Shown: in pieces, positions 19,722-33,282 of the stretch
Layout of the letters: each line of letters begins with the position of its first letter
How positions within the stretch are numbered: the stretch's first letter is position 1
Source of the DNA: Dimorphilus gyrociliatus
Lineage: Eukaryota; Annelida; Polychaeta; Dinophilidae
Length of the DNA: 53,796 bases
Reading direction: 5' to 3'
NCBI GenBank assembly: GCA_904063045.1
Contig: CAJFCJ010000112.1
Coordinates: forward strand, 17,203-70,998
Position numbers and translations under genes: made by a program
Notes under the pieces: model-generated
Database searches by the model: none
Seen by the model: only the letters and a program-made list of their open reading frames with translations
Told to the model about the DNA's origin: nothing

Positions 19722-22700
19722 GAGTCCAACACATATCACTTTAAAGCCATTCCTCATCTTTCTATTATATGAGAAATCAACATTGTCCAATGCTGAACAG
19801 TGTTTAAATGTTTCTCCTAAACTTTGAGCTTGTTATCATTCAAATCACACAACAAGATTAATTGTTTTCATAGACATTGAAGAAGATTTGAGCCCATCAC
19901 ATATCACTTTAAAGCCATTCCACATTTTCTATTACATGAGAAATCAACATTCTCCAATGCTGAACAGTGTTTAAATGTTTCTCCTAAACTTTGAGCTTGT
20001 TCATCATTCAAATCACACTCACAAGTTTAATTGTTTTCATAGACATTGAAGAAGATTTGAGCCATCACATATCCTTTAAAGCCATTCCCATGTTACTATT
20101 CTCTGAGAAATCAACATTCTCCAATGCTGAACAGTGTTTAAATGTTTCTCCTATACTTTGAGCTTGTTCATCATTCAAATCACACTCACCAAGTTTAATT
20201 ATTTTCAGAGACATTGAAGAAGATTTGAGCCCATCACATATCACTTTAAAGCCATTTCCCATGTTACTATTCCATGAGAAATCAACATTCTCCAATGCTG
20301 AACAGTGTTTAAATGTTTCTCCTAAACTTTGAGCTTGTTCATCATTCAAATCACACCAATGAAGATTAATTGTTTTCATAGACATTGAAGAAGATTTGAG
20401 TCAACACATATCACTTTAAAGCCATTCCTCTAATAGTATTTAAATGTTTCTCCTAAACTTTGAGCTTGTTCATCATTCAAATCACACCCAAAAAAATTAA
20501 GTGTTTTCATAGACATTGAAGAAGATTTGAGCCCATCACATATACCTTTAAAGCCATTTCCCATGTTACTATTCCCTGAGAAATCAACATTCTCTAATGC
20601 TGAACAGTGTTTAAATGTTTCTCCTAAACTTTGAGCTTGTTCATCATTCAAATGACACCCATCAAGTTTAATTATTTTCAGAGACATTGAAGAAGATTTG
20701 AGTCCACACATATCACTTTAAAGCCATTCCTCATCTTTCTATTATATGAGAAATCAACATTGTCCAATGCTGAACAGTGTTTAAATGTTTCTCCTAAACT
20801 TTGAGCTTGTTTATCATTCAAATCACACCAACCAAGATTAATTGTTTTCATAGACATTGAAGAAGATTTGAGCCCATCACATATCACTTTAAAGCCATTC
20901 CACATCTTTCTATTACATGAGAAATCAACATTCTCCAATGCTGAACAGTGTTTAAATGTTTTTCCTAAACTTTGAGCTTGTTCATCATTCAAATCACACT
21001 CACCAAGTTTAATTGTTTTCATAGACATTGAAGAAGATTTGAGCCCATCACATATCCCTTTAAAGCCATTCCCCATGTTACTATTCTCTGAGAAATCAAC
21101 ATTCTCCAATGCTGAACAGTGTTTAAATGTTTCTCCTAAACTTTGAGCTTGTTCATCATTCAAATCACACCAACCAAGATTAATTGTTTTGATAGACATT
21201 GAAGAAGATTTGAGCCCATCACATATCCCTTTAAAGCTATTCCCCGTGTTTTTATTAAATCTGAAATCAACATCCTCCAATGCTGAACAGTGTTTAAATG
21301 TTTCTCCTAAACTTTGAGCTTGTTCATCATTCAAATCACACCAACCAAGATTAATTGTTTTCATAGACATTGAAGAAGATTTGAGCCCATCACATATCAC
21401 TTTAAAGCCATTCCGCATCTTTCTATTACATGAGAAATCAACATTCTCCAATACCGAACAGTGTTTAAATGTTTCTCCTAAACTTTGAGCTTGTTCATCA
21501 TTCAAATCACACCAACCAAGATTAATTGTTTTGATAGACATTGAAGAAGATTTGAGCCCATCACATATCCCTTTAAAGCTATTCCCCGTGTTTTTATTAA
21601 ATCTGAAATCAACATCCTCCAATGCTGAACAGTGTTTAAATGTTTCTCGTAAACTTTGAGCTTGTTCAGCATTGAAATCACACCAACCAAGATTAATTGT
21701 TTTCATAGACATTGAAGAAGATTTGAGCCCATCACATATCCCTTTAAAGCCATTCCCCATGTTTTTATTCAATGACAAATCAACATTCTCCAATTCTGAA
21801 CAGTGTTTAAATGTTTCTCCTATACTTTGAGCTTGTTCATCATTCAAATCACACTCACCAAGTTTAATTGTTTTCATAGACATTGAAGAAGATTTGAGCC
21901 CATCACATATACCTTTAAAGCCATTTCCCATGTTACTATTCCCTGAGAAATCAACATTCTCCAATGCTGAACAGTCTTTAAATGTTTCTCCTAAACTTTG
22001 AGCTTGTTCATCATTCAAATCACACTCACCAAGTTTAATTGTTTTCATAGACATTGAAGAAGATTTGAGCCCATCACATATCCCTTTAAAGCCATTCCCC
22101 ATGTTACTATTCTCTGAGAAATCAACATTCTCCAATGCTGAACAGTGTTTAAATGTTTCTCCTAAACTTTGAGCTTGTTCATCATTCAAATCACACCCAT
22201 CAAGTGTAATTGTTTTCATAGACATTGAAGAAGATTTGAGTCCAACACATATCACTTTAAAGCCATTCTGCATCTTTCTATTACATGAGAAATCAACATT
22301 CTCCAATGCTGAACAGTGGTTAAATGTTTCTCCTAAACTTTGAGCTTGTTCATCATTCAAATCACACCCACTAAGATTAATTGTTTTCATAGACATTGAA
22401 GAAGATTTGAGTCCAACACATATCACTTTAAAGCCATTCCTCATCTTTCTATTACGTGAGAAATCAACATTCTCCAATGCTGAATAGTATTTAAATGTTT
22501 CTCCTAAACTTTGAGCTTGTTCATCATTTAACTGACACCAATTAAGATTAATTGTTTTCATAGACATTGAAGAAGATTTGAGTCCATCACATATCCCTTT
22601 AAAGCCATTCCTCATGTTTCTATTACATGAGAAATCAACATTCTCCAATGCTGAACAGTGTTTAAATGTTTCTCCTAAACTTTGAGCTTGTTCATCATTT

Positions 22701-25700
22701 AACTGACACCAATTAAGATTAATTGTTTTCATAGACATTGAAGAAGATTTGAGTCCATCACATATGACTTTAAAGCCATTCCCCATGTTACTATTACATG
22801 AGAAATCAACATTCTCCAATGCTGAACAGTGTTTAAATGTTTCTCCTAAACTTTGAGCTTGTTCATCATTTAACTCACACTGGCAAGCTTAATTGTTTTC
22901 ATAGACATTGAAGAAGATTTGAGTCCATCACATATCACTTTAAAGCCATTCCCCATGTTACTATTCATGATAAATCAACATTCTCCAATGCTGAACAGTG
23001 TTTAAATGTTTCTCCTAACCTTTGAGCTTGTTCTTCATTAACTCACACCTACCAAGATTAATTGTTTTCAATGAGAATGAAGAAGATTTGAGTCCATCAC
23101 ATATCCCTTTAAAGCCATTCCCATGTTTTATTCCATGAGAAATCAACATTCTCCAATGCTGAACAGTGTTTAAATGTTTCTCCTAAACTTTGAGCTTGTT
23201 CATCATTTAACTCACACTGGGCAAGCTTAATTGTTTTCATAGACATTGAAGAAGATTTGAGTCCATCACATATCACTTTAAAGCCATTCCCCATCTTACT
23301 ATTCCATGATAAATCAACATTCTCCAATGCTGAACAGTGTTTAAATGTTTCTCCTAAGCTTTGAGCTTGTTCATCATTTAACTCACACCAGGCAAGGTTA
23401 ATTGTTTTCATAGACATTGAAGAAGATTTGAGTCCATCACATATCCCTTTAAAGCCATTTCCCATGTTTTCATTCCCTGAGAAATCAACATTCTCCAATG
23501 CTGAACAGTGTTTAAATGTTTCTACTAGAGATTGAGCTTGGTCATCATCCAAATCACACCCATGAAGTTTAATTGTTTTGATAGAGTTTAAAGAAGATTT
23601 AAGCCCATCGCATATGTCTTTAAAACTGTTTCCCATGTGGTTGTTTTTTGATAGGTTAACATATTTTAATGATGCACATTTTTTTAAGTTTTTACCTAAT
23701 ATGTTTGAATTTTGACTATTTAAGTTACAATCTACAATCACAATATGGCTTAAGGTATGTTTAAATGAGTCGAAATTAAAATATGTATGAGCTTTTTTAT
23801 AACTTTCAAATATTAAAGTTTTCATTTTGGTACATTTTCCTAGAAGTTCAGGCAGAGTTCTTTGCTGTTTTTCAAAGTTGGTGTAAGATTTAATATTAAA
23901 TATCTCCATTGTTTGGCACAATATTTCAAAAACATCATTTAACGTTTCTTCATAATTTGCACTATTTTTTATATTATATAATTCTACTGGAAAATGACAC
24001 ATGGTAACAAATTTTTTTTTCAATGCCCATTTTAAGCACTCCAAGGTGTTTTTGTTCAAGTTGGCAATCGCACTTTCATCAACTGTCAGTTTTGCTCCTG
24101 TGGCATTGAAAGAAACTTGCAGTTTTTCATTACTGAAAGCTTTAATCTGAATAACATTTGATGTTGAGTTTATTATCAAAATATGAATGGAGTGATAAAT
24201 CTTGGATATATAATGAATAGTCAAAAAGAATTTGTTTGTGAGATTTATTATTGAGCTATTTGTATAACCAATTTTTTAAACGGTAATGCTCCTTTTAAAT
24301 TTTAAAACATTAAAAATTTGTCCAAATCAATTGCAGAGACATTTTGTTTTTCAGAATTAAATCATTCAGATTATGGTGTGTCTTTCAATATATTTTAGTG
24401 ATGCCTCTTTGTAAATATTTCTGAATTGTATGATGATTATTCCAAATGTCACTTGAATCAACCAATTGGTTTGGTATTTATTACTAGAAATTTCTAATTT
24501 CTCAATTTGCATTTTTGATAGTATACCACTTTTACCATAATTCTTTTTTTTGATGAAAACTTTAATATTATGTACAATCAAATATGTAATATTAGTTGAT
24601 GTTATCAATGCCAGCAGTTCTTTAAATATCATTTCATAGGAAAAATGAAAATCTGTATTCTTTATTTTAATGTTTGTTAGGAATGGGGAGTGTTGTGCAA
24701 GTTGTTTCAGAAGAAAACTAATATTTATTTTGGTCTTGTAAATGTAAATATCCAATAAACCACTCCCTCTGCTTTCTAATAAAAGGCTAACTATAGTATC
24801 ATTTAAATGTTCATTAGTTAAATATTCTTTTGGTTGCTTTCTAAACCATTTGATAGATAATTTTGTACACTTTCACTACAATCAAACATTTGTTGTGCAA
24901 TTTGAGATGAGAGTAGAATATTTTGAAATATTGATTGAGAATATTGTTTAACAAAATCTAAAGTATTATATATATTTATATTGTTATTTTCTTTAAACAA
25001 TTCATCCAAAGTTTTTTCATCATTCAATGAAGTTGTCAATGTCCAAATTGTTTCTTTGGGTTTCTTCTCAAACTCTTTTATCAGATATTTAGCTGCAAAA
25101 TATTCTTGAAATGATAAATGATAGAGTTGTAACTCTTTTTTCTTGTTTTCAGTAGGAATGACATCAATTAATCCTTTAAGACAAAATTTTAATTTTTTTC
25201 TCTTTGTCTAAATAAGAGTCAAGTATGATTTTACTTTTTGAAAGATTAATGAAACATAACTTGTATATATTATCTATGTTTGAATCACTTTTGTTTATGG
25301 TCTCTAGATTTTTGTCTTGTACTATACTAACAAAATCTTCATATATTTGAAAAGGAGATTTGTTAAAAATATTCCCTTTCTCTTTCCAAATATAAAAAGA
25401 ATCATTGCTAGAAGTGGTACTTTACAGAGACATTGTATCTTTGGATATTTCTTGACAACTCTTTCAATAAATTCATTGGCCACATTATTAGTATCAGTAT
25501 AAAAACATTTTATAAAAAAAGTTTTCATTTGGCTTTTATTCCAACCTGTTAATTCAAATGCAAGGTCACAAGTAGTTATAATTTGTTTACCTTTCCATTT
25601 TCTTGCCCAAATGGCAGTTGGAATATTGCAATTTGCTCCATTGATTATATCATTAATTTATGTGTTGGAAGATGAAACTCATCTGCTCCATCTAGTAATA

Positions 25701-26459
25701 ATATGATGTCTTTTTTCTTTTCTTTAAAAAACGATTCAATAATATGCTCATTTATATAATCAATATTTTTGAAATTTTGTTGGTATATCTCTTCATAAAT
25801 TGTTGTGTTTTTTGAACATTTCTGAGCATAATGAATATACATAATTTTTCATGATCAATGTTCCATCTTTCATTTGCCCACTTATGAATTAAATTTTTCA
25901 TATGAACACTTTTTCCTATTCCAGGCTCTCCTTGAATTAAAACCTTATTGAAATCTGTATAAAAAATTTCATAGAAATTTTCATAATCAATTTCAGTATC
26001 AATAAGTTGTGAGTCAATGATGTCTTTTTGAATGATTTCTGATATTTTGATAGATGTAACAATATCAGTAAGTTTAGCTTCTTTAGTTTCACCAAATGGT
26101 AAAAGTTTAATTGTTGTGAAATCTTTTCTTCTTTCTTCTTTTGTATCACAGATTAACCTTTTCCACACAAATTCTGGATCACTTAAGTTTTTTGCCAATT
26201 CTTTGCTCAAGTCATCCATTTCTTGTAAAATTTCAATAATATCTATTAACTTACAGGCATTTAGTATTTTGAGTAGCTCTTCAATAGCTGCATGTTTGTG
26301 TGTTTTATACTGAATTTCCAGAATGTCTCTTAAGTCTTTTTTTATAATTTGTTTTGAAACTAAATGTATGGCAAATTGTTCAAATGTAAATGTTTGGTTT
26401 AATAACATTAGTAGTTTTTCATTATAATAATTAAAACATAGCTGATGCATAGAGTCCAT
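19722..26459 (-). pseudogene. NACHT-LRR receptor, copy L (frame-broken)
   Basis: Minus-strand counterpart of 45907-52685, starting at ATG 26459. Same domains: helical N-terminal region, NACHT with GEPGIGKS (near 25910-25935) and IILLLDGADEF (near 25690-25720), winged-helix and linker, then about 23 LRR modules of 171 bp (23640-19722). Compared with copy R it has one-base losses in homopolymers near 25810, 25660 and 25400, other small indels near 25195 and 24830, and a deletion of about 24 bases near 24440, so no long open frame spans it. The longest open LRR pieces are 24224-23109 and 22819-20678. Inactivation or sequencing error cannot be separated here. The array ends inside a module at the MULE junction, so the natural C-terminus is absent. 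Confidence 0.8.
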
Positions 26460-26660
26460 TCTGATCAATAATCTTCAAGTACCTTTTGTATCTTGGTATT
26501 TGGAATCTTTCTGTAAAAATTAACATTGTTTAAATTAAAAATGTTTGTCATATTGGAAAAGAAAAATGGTGAATTTGACAGTTCTATACACTTTGCAAGT
26601 TTTAACTAAAAGGGGTTTTCTAATGTATATGGTTTAATACAGAACAAATATATATATATG
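26459..26660 (-). promoter_or_regulatory. Leader of NACHT-LRR copy L with conserved 3' splice site
   Basis: About 92-95% identical to 45710-45906 upstream of copy R. Both copies keep a pyrimidine tract and AG (TTAATTTTTACAG in L, TTAATTTTTCCAG in R) about 50 nt before the ATG, which suggests a 5'-UTR intron. The next 200 bp hold no other recognisable element. Confidence 0.5.
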
Positions 26661-26668
26661 TATATATA

Positions 26669-28295
26669 CAGTATAGGCAAAAGGTCCCCAGCCACCCTGT
26701 AAAATTTTTAGTTTTCATATTAAGATATACTGAATAACTACTTTGAATTGGTAATAATAATTATTAATATGTATAAACTAATATCGTTGACAAAAAATTA
26801 TCGAAAAATTGTTTTTCTTTTAAAAAATGCAGTTTTAGTAATTATACCTCGAAAAAAGGGGTTAGTTAAAAATGAGTCACCATCTATTTAATCAAAAACT
26901 AGGGGGCTAAGCTGCATAAATCAAATAGGAAATTATCTTATTATAATTATATCTTTGGGTATTCAAAAAAATGGTGGTCATTGATAAAGGCATTCGTTGT
27001 TTGGTTGTTGAAAAACACCAAGAAGGGCTATCGTTGAATAAAATTGCCAAAATGCTAAAAATTTCGAGGTTCAGTGCCCAAAATATCTGGAAAAAGTTTC
27101 AATTGCATTGTACAATTGAAGATTTACCCAGAAGTGGCAGGCCAGTCAAATTAAGCGAGCGAGATGAGAGAATATTATGCCTTATATCTAGCAGAAATCC
27201 TTTCTGGGGAACAAAAAAAATTTTGTCAGCCTCTAAATTAGCCTCAATAATATCCCTATCTACTTGCAAGAATGTTTTAAGGAAACATAACTTGAGAGGC
27301 TATGTTGCAGCAAAAAAACCCCTATTAAAAAAAAGGCATTTAATAAATAGGAGAAAGTTTTGCAAAAGACTCCTCTCTTGGAGCACAGAGCAAATTAATT
27401 CAATTGTGTTTTCAGATGAGACAAGGATAGATTTATATCCAAAACACAGGTAGTTTGTCAGAAGGCATCCAGCAGATAGATTTCAAGCAAAATATGCCAT
27501 AAAAACATTTAAAGAGGGAAATGGTTCCCTAAATATATGGGGTTTTATAAAAAGTGATGGCAGCAGAGGTATACATTTATATAAAAGTAACTTAAATTCC
27601 GAAAAATATCAAGAAATTCTTGATAAATCTTTTCTAGAGAATTATAATAGGGACCAAGTATTCATGCAGGATGGTGCTCCATGCCATACATCTAGGAGTA
27701 CCTTAAGGTATTTGGATGAAAAGAACATTAGGCACTTGCAAGACTGGCCAGCCCAGAGTCCTGACCTAAATCATATTGAAAATTTATGGTCATACCTTAA
27801 AGGAAGGGTTGGTAAACATATGTGCACAAATGTTGATGATCTATGGAGGGTAACACAGCAAGAATTTGACAATATTCCAACTGAATGTGTTGAAAAATTG
27901 TTTAATAGTTTTAAAAAGAGGCTACAGCTGTGTCTTTTCAATAAGGGTGGTCATACAAAGTATTAAAAAGGGTTAAAAGTATTATTACTATATTTTCATG
28001 AAATATTATATTAATTCATGTATACAAATTGTAAAGGAGTGTCCTAAGGTAGATTTAAAGTAAAATATTTAATTAAATATATGGTGACTCATTTTTAACC
28101 AACCCCTTTTTTCGAGGTATAATTACTAAAACTGCATTTTTTAAAAGAAAAACAATTTTTTGATAATTTTTCATAAAGGATATTAGTTTATACATATTAA
28201 TCATTATTATTATCTATTAAAAGTAGTTATTCTGTATATCTTAATATTGAAACTAAAAATTTTACAGGGTGGCTGGGGACTTTTTGCCTATACTG
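26669..28295 (+). mobile_element. Full-length Tc1-like transposon with ~215-bp terminal inverted repeats
   Basis: Ends CAGTATAGGC and GCCTATACTG, flanked by TA at 26667-26668 and 28296-28297. Long inverted repeats (26669-26885 and 28083-28295) are about 90% identical by eye. A truncated sister copy sits at 1628-2085. Confidence 0.9.
26971..27966 (+). pseudogene. Tc1 transposase with a single nonsense codon
   Basis: 331 codons in one frame from ATG 26971 to stop at 27964-27966, broken only by TAG at 27451-27453. N-terminal HTH (GLSLNKIAKMLKISRFSAQN), a GRP(V) linker, and a second HTH. DDE core: IVFSDETRID, VFMQDGAPCHT and SPDLNHIENLW, with 35 residues between the second Asp and the Glu by my count. 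The TAG lies where related proteins have a Trp before FVRRHP, so one TGG to TAG change explains the loss. Confidence 0.9.
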
Positions 28296-28301
28296 TATAT
28301 A

Positions 28302-29960
28302 CAGTAGTCAGCATAAATTTTGGTGCATCCTAAATTTGATAGGCCAAATTTAAAATAATGGTCAAATATGATTTTTTTCATGAAAATAGTTCTTTTTGTC
28401 TTAATTTGTATAGATAAAGAGTAATATTTACATAATATTGAAAAAAATTGAGAAAATGATGATGCTTTGGAATATTATTACCAAAATATTTTGCCTAATT
28501 TTCATTAATTTTATCTTTATTTGGCCACTTTGCAAAATTATTGGTGAACACACACTTGATTTCCAGTTTGGCATTTGAAAAAATGTTGCAAAATAAAAAT
28601 TTTTTTGACTTATTTAATTCTCCAAGTTAAGTTTATCTATTATTGTAAATTTTAATTATATTAGTTCATTTTTATTGTATATATTTAACTATGATGTCGT
28701 GTAAAGAGATAAGGGAACTTGTACTAAAGAAATATCAGGACATAGGAAAAATAAGAACAACAGCAAGGGTTCTGGGGATGGCACCAACATCAGTTAGCAA
28801 TATTCTATGATATAATCCACCAGAATGGGAGAATAGGGGCTGCGCAAAGAGACTTACAGAGAGAGACATAGGCAGAATGAAGAGAATAATAAAGAAATTA
28901 AAAAGAAATAAGGAAAGGGTTATAGCACAAAAACTTTTCAAGGAATTAGAAGTTGATGTAAGTTTGCAACAATTCAAAGGGAGCTGAAAAGACAAAAATT
29001 CCAGCATAGACAAGTGAAACAAAGACCTGACCTTACATCCAACAGTTGTGAAAGAAGAAAAACCTATTGCCGTAACATGATCAGTGATAATCTAGATTGG
29101 TCTAAAGTAATTTTCACCAACAAGGCTAGATTCTCACTGAGCGGCCCTGATGACTTCAAAACTTGGACAAATCATGGTGAAAAAGAATTCAGGGTGACAA
29201 AGAATATGGGCAGAGGTGGAGTCATGGTATGGGGACTCATAACATCTGATAGAATCTTTGAGATATGGAGGATAAAGAAGGAACTTAATGCTGACAACTA
29301 TAGCAGTTTTATTGTGGAAGATGTTTTGCCTGTAATAGAAGATATATCAGCTAAAATGGGGAGGCAGTACATCTTCCAGCAAGACAATGCTGGGTGCCAT
29401 ACTGCTAGGACAACTAAAAGAGCCTTTCAAATGAATGGCATTCACCCTGTTGATTGGCCAGCAAAGAGCCCTGACCACAGTCCTATTGAGAACATGTGTG
29501 GTCTCACCAAAAAACTGGTTTATGATAGTCCACAATTGGAATCGGAGGAGGAATTATGGAAGAAAATAAAAAAGTGCTCTTATGAGATTATAAAAAGACA
29601 ACCAGACTTGATACCAAATTTATACAGGGGAATGGGGAATAGAGTGAGCAAGTGTTTAGAAAAAGAGGGTGGCTACATAGAAAAATAGACAAAATATGAA
29701 CATTAAACCCCCTGCTCCAATTATTTTGCAATGCAGCCAAATAAGAAAATAAATCAATAAAACAACACATTATATAAAACCAAAAAAATTCTATAAGAAC
29801 TTACCCAAATTTTGTTTCAAAGATATTCATATATATATATCTATGTTTAATCTAGTAATTAAGACAAAAAAAATAAAAAAAATCTTTTTTCCCTGTGAAA
29901 AAGATTTTTTTGTTCGGCCTATCAAAATTTAGGGGGCACCAATATTTTTGCGGACTACTT
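28302..29960 (+). mobile_element. Second Tc1-like transposon, inactive, abutting the first
   Basis: Ends match as inverted repeats of about 45 bp (AGTAGTCAGCATAAATTTTG at the left; AAAATTTAGGGGGCACCAAT toward the right). The transposase starts at ATG 28692 (MMSCKEIRELVLKKYQ, HTH), meets TGA at about 28807, changes frame near 28960, and continues as 29014-29688. The first catalytic Asp motif reads FTNKARFS where FTDE-type is usual, so Asp is replaced by Asn. The second (QQDNAGCHTA) and third (SPDHSPIENM) are present, 34 residues apart. A remnant of the same terminus lies at 44155-44225. Confidence 0.85.
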
Positions 29961-30630
29961 TATATATATATATATATATTATACATAATCATAAGAACAG
30001 GGTAATATTGATTTTATATTTTTTACTAAACTCATTTCTACTCAAAAATTTGTTATACCAAAACATTTATTGACGTGATTATTCTTAATGTATGGAGGAA
30101 GTTTTACACACATTAATAATGACAAGTTAAGGAATTAGAAAAAAATTATTAAAGAAATTTACCTCTTAGTATCCTTTATTTGTGAGACTTGTTCTGCTAC
30201 AGGCAAGTAGTATTGAACTAGTATTGTTCAGCACAATTTGAATAGAAATACTATAAAGAATTTAAGCATAAGGAAACTGGTAAACTTTCTTTAATGTCAA
30301 CTAAATAAAATGTTAACAAACTGTTAATTGTATTTTGACTAATTGAGTATATGCCAAAGACATTAAACACACTCACATTCTATAATTGATAAGCAGAACC
30401 TTAAAAAACACTTTTTATTAAAATTCCTTCTTACCTCTGCTGAGTGAAAATAGAAAAGAAAGTTGATCTTTTCTATTTTCACAGTAGAAGATTTCCAACA
30501 ATACCTGTTTTTCCTGGAGATCATAATTTTTTTTATTTTATCAAAAGTGTGAATTAAAAATCTTTTTGTTACTATGAAGAGATATCTAAAAGTTTTTTCT
30601 CACTTTGTAATATTTTGTTTTTTTGTGGAC
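29961..30630. other. Inner end of the left inverted-duplication arm; no gene
   Basis: Begins with a TA microsatellite. Positions 30190-30390 match the reverse complement of 44930-45070 and 45635-45670 (for example TTAACAAACTGTTAATTG and GTATATGCCAAAGACA), so the inverted duplication extends this far inward at lower identity. No coding sequence seen. Confidence 0.65.
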
Positions 30631-30631
30631 A

Positions 30632-30880
30632 TTTTCTGTCCCTTTATGGATTTTTTCTGTCTCTTTATGGACATTATCTGTCTTTTAAGTTTAACTATCA
30701 CAGTCACCTTTTTTTGGAAATATAATTAATGATGCATATAAAATTAACACTTTTCTATAAGGTTTTCTAAAGAAAAAGGTTTTTTTTTTGACTTTTTCAC
30801 CTATTTTTTTCATTGTTTTAATTTTGTGGATGTTTCCTGTCTTTTGTGGATGTTTTCTGTTGTGGACATTTTCGGTCTGA
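30632..30880. repeat. MULE-2 terminal motif array
   Basis: Iterations of TGTGGACATTTTCTGTC and shorter variants (TATGGACATTATCTGTC, TGTGGATGTTTCCTGTC, TGTGGATGTTTTCTGT), separated by AT-rich DNA. It lies upstream of the decayed FLYWCH/MULE gene at 31449-32960 and is probably its terminus. Confidence 0.6.
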
Positions 30881-30885
30881 ACTGA

Positions 30886-31420
30886 TATTTATTCTACTAC
30901 CATTGACAATGGCAACCAATTCACAACTGGTGCTAACATCACTCTAGAATTTGTGCAACCCATTCAATATTGCAATGGTCAGCAAGTATATTAGGCATTC
31001 GATTTAGCAGATCAACCTGAATGTCAAGTATACAACCAACCTGTGACAAAAATATTAGCTACTTTGTATGAAATAAACACAGCTGATTTAGAGGTTGAAG
31101 CAGTGAAATGTATGGTGTGGAAGAGAGAGAACTTCTACACTTATTCTTTTTTGGTTCAAAGAAGCATATAGTTGAAAAATTCATTGTTACATTGTCAGAA
31201 GATGAATGTAGGAGAATGCATCAGGAGAAGTCTACTTTGTTGTATCGTGATTGTAGGAATTTCATTCTTGTCCCAACTGTATTTGTCCATACAGCTCATT
31301 TAATATTATGCCAAAGTTCTGATCCAAATAGATTCGAGTAGAGCCAGTATTGTTGTAACTTGTAAACTTATAAATTTGCCAAGCAAGAACAGTACACTCT
31401 TTTACAAAAAACAAGAGAAA
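30886..31420 (+). pseudogene. Decayed coding fragment of unknown origin
   Basis: One frame reads as plausible protein across two stops: NQFTTGANITLEFVQPIQYC, then ECQVYNQPVTKILATLYEIN, then EAVKCMVWKRENFYTYSFLV. Composition looks coding, but I do not recognise the family. The last part (31240-31330) overlaps a decayed R1 arm on the other strand. It could be a host gene piece or an internal part of a transposon. Confidence 0.35.
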
Positions 31421-31448
31421 TCCAAGGTAAATATTTTCACTATCAGTA

Positions 31449-32960
31449 TATTATTTATAATGAAAAATTGTTGGAAACGTGGATTGTGATTTCATTGGAC
31501 ACAAAGAAAATTCAGATGTAAGTTGTCCAAACATTTTTATCATGCAAAATGTTCAAAAAGTAAGTAAACTCTCTAACTTTTCCTGGTATAATGTTATGTC
31601 ACTTATATATGAAGATGCAGATTACTGATCTGATTGTCATGATGTTAGGAAAAGAGAACTATTTGTTAAACTGAAGAAAATAAATAGTTATAATCAAACA
31701 AAAGTCCCTCAAGAATGTGATGAAAGTTGCATTAATATGCAATCATCAATGGATAATTCTAGTGAAAGCTACATAAATCAGGTAATTTCAATTCTCAAAA
31801 AATACTATTATCTCATCCTAAATCATTTCTAACAGTTGAGACTATCTTTTGACTTTAATTCATCTGACACACCAATCTATGAAGAAGAGTTGACTTTTCC
31901 TGAAAATAGACAAGACATGGTAGAGAGGGTTGACATAAGTAATGAAACTTCTTTTGAGATGGAAAAGCAATCTAAGATTTTGGAAACTGAAAAAAATGAT
32001 TTTAAAATTGTTGTAGGTGGAAGCACAAGAGGTAAAGACTTACTTCTATACAAAAATTGCTCATATTCAGTGAATAGAAAAACTGATTGTTCCATCACCT
32101 GGAGATGTACTCAAAGATATGCAAAAGCTCATTGTCCTTCATACATATTACAAAAAGGATCAAACTTTATTGTTCAAAACAAAAACCATATTCATAAATT
32201 GCATACAAATTTGGAAAATGTTCTTCAAGCAAGAATGCATTTGAAGGAAATGGCAAATGGTGGACTTGAAAAAACTGGTAAAAGGATAGCAGAAGATATT
32301 ATCCTAAAATTTAAAGACAATATTGAAGACTTACCAGAATTAGAATCACTAAGAAGAAAAGCTTCCAGTTATAAAGAGAGTAAAAAACCAAAGCATCTAA
32401 GAGATTTAGATTTGGAAATAAATATGGATAACATTCCCAAAGATTTCTTTTTAAAAGATATTAAACAAAAGAAGAATTGTTGTATTATTTTTGGTACAAA
32501 TCATCAAATAGAACTACTGCACAGCTGCAAAATTTGGTTCATTGATGCAACATTTAAAGTTGTTAGAGATCCATTTTATCAACTCTTTTCAATTCATGGA
32601 TTCTGGAAAAAGCATGATGAATATCAACAGGTTCCATTAATCTATGTTCTGATGAGTAGCAAAAAGAACAATTGCTATATTGCTGTCCTTCAGGTTTGAG
32701 GTATTTGAGTATTGTAATCACTTTTAATTCATCTGTGTTTACATTTAACAATAGGAGATAAAAAAATTACTGAATGATAAAACACCCAGAAAATGTGTGC
32801 TTGATTTTGAAAAAGGTTTATGGCTGGCACTTAAACAGCAGTTTCCAACTTCAGACCTTCAAGGATGCTCTTTTCATTTCAAGCAAGCAGTTTTGAGGAA
32901 CATTCAGGTAAATCAAATGATATAAAAAACAAAGCATATAATTAAATATATTTTTAGAAA
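31449..32960 (+). pseudogene. FLYWCH/MULE transposase, family 2 (multi-exon, decayed)
   Basis: Exons by homology and splice sites: a zinc-finger exon about 31449-31553 (RKFRCKLSKHFYHAKC, with a stop upstream), 31649-31781, 31836-32693, 32755-32907, and a short broken fourth exon from about 32956. Introns of 54 and 61 nt separate the middle exons. FLYWCH region about 31990-32190 (ITWRCTQRYAKAHC, NHIHK). Catalytic Asp in FIDATFKVV (about 32540) and in LDFEKGLW (about 32803), then GCSFHFKQAV. The last exon is cut soon after KLGYIS, so the catalytic Glu is missing. Protein identity to copy B is moderate, so this is an older family. Confidence 0.8.
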
Positions 32961-33282
32961 CTTGGATACATTAGTAATGTATAAGCAATTTAAAATATTT
33001 CAGTTGTGGAGTAAATTTGAAGAGAGAGAATTGAGTTTGGATGAGTTATTGGATAGACTTGTTAATTTAAATATTTTTTAAAAATTATCATTTCTTGTTT
33101 TGCTTTTCAGCTTGTTAGATTTTCATAAACAAAAGGTTATAAATAACTTAGCATAACTTACAATTTCTATTCTCATTGTTTGTAATTGTTTGTTTTTTTA
33201 TTTTAAAGAACTAAATATAATTGTTGAAAAATTTATCAATTCTAATTGTCATAATTATCAATTTTTTTGTGTTAAAAATAGT

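Noticed and set aside
19722-26459. Calling NLR copy L a definite pseudogene because of its frameshifts
   Set aside because: Several breaks are one-base homopolymer differences in a region of doubtful consensus; listed as frame-broken with that caveat instead.
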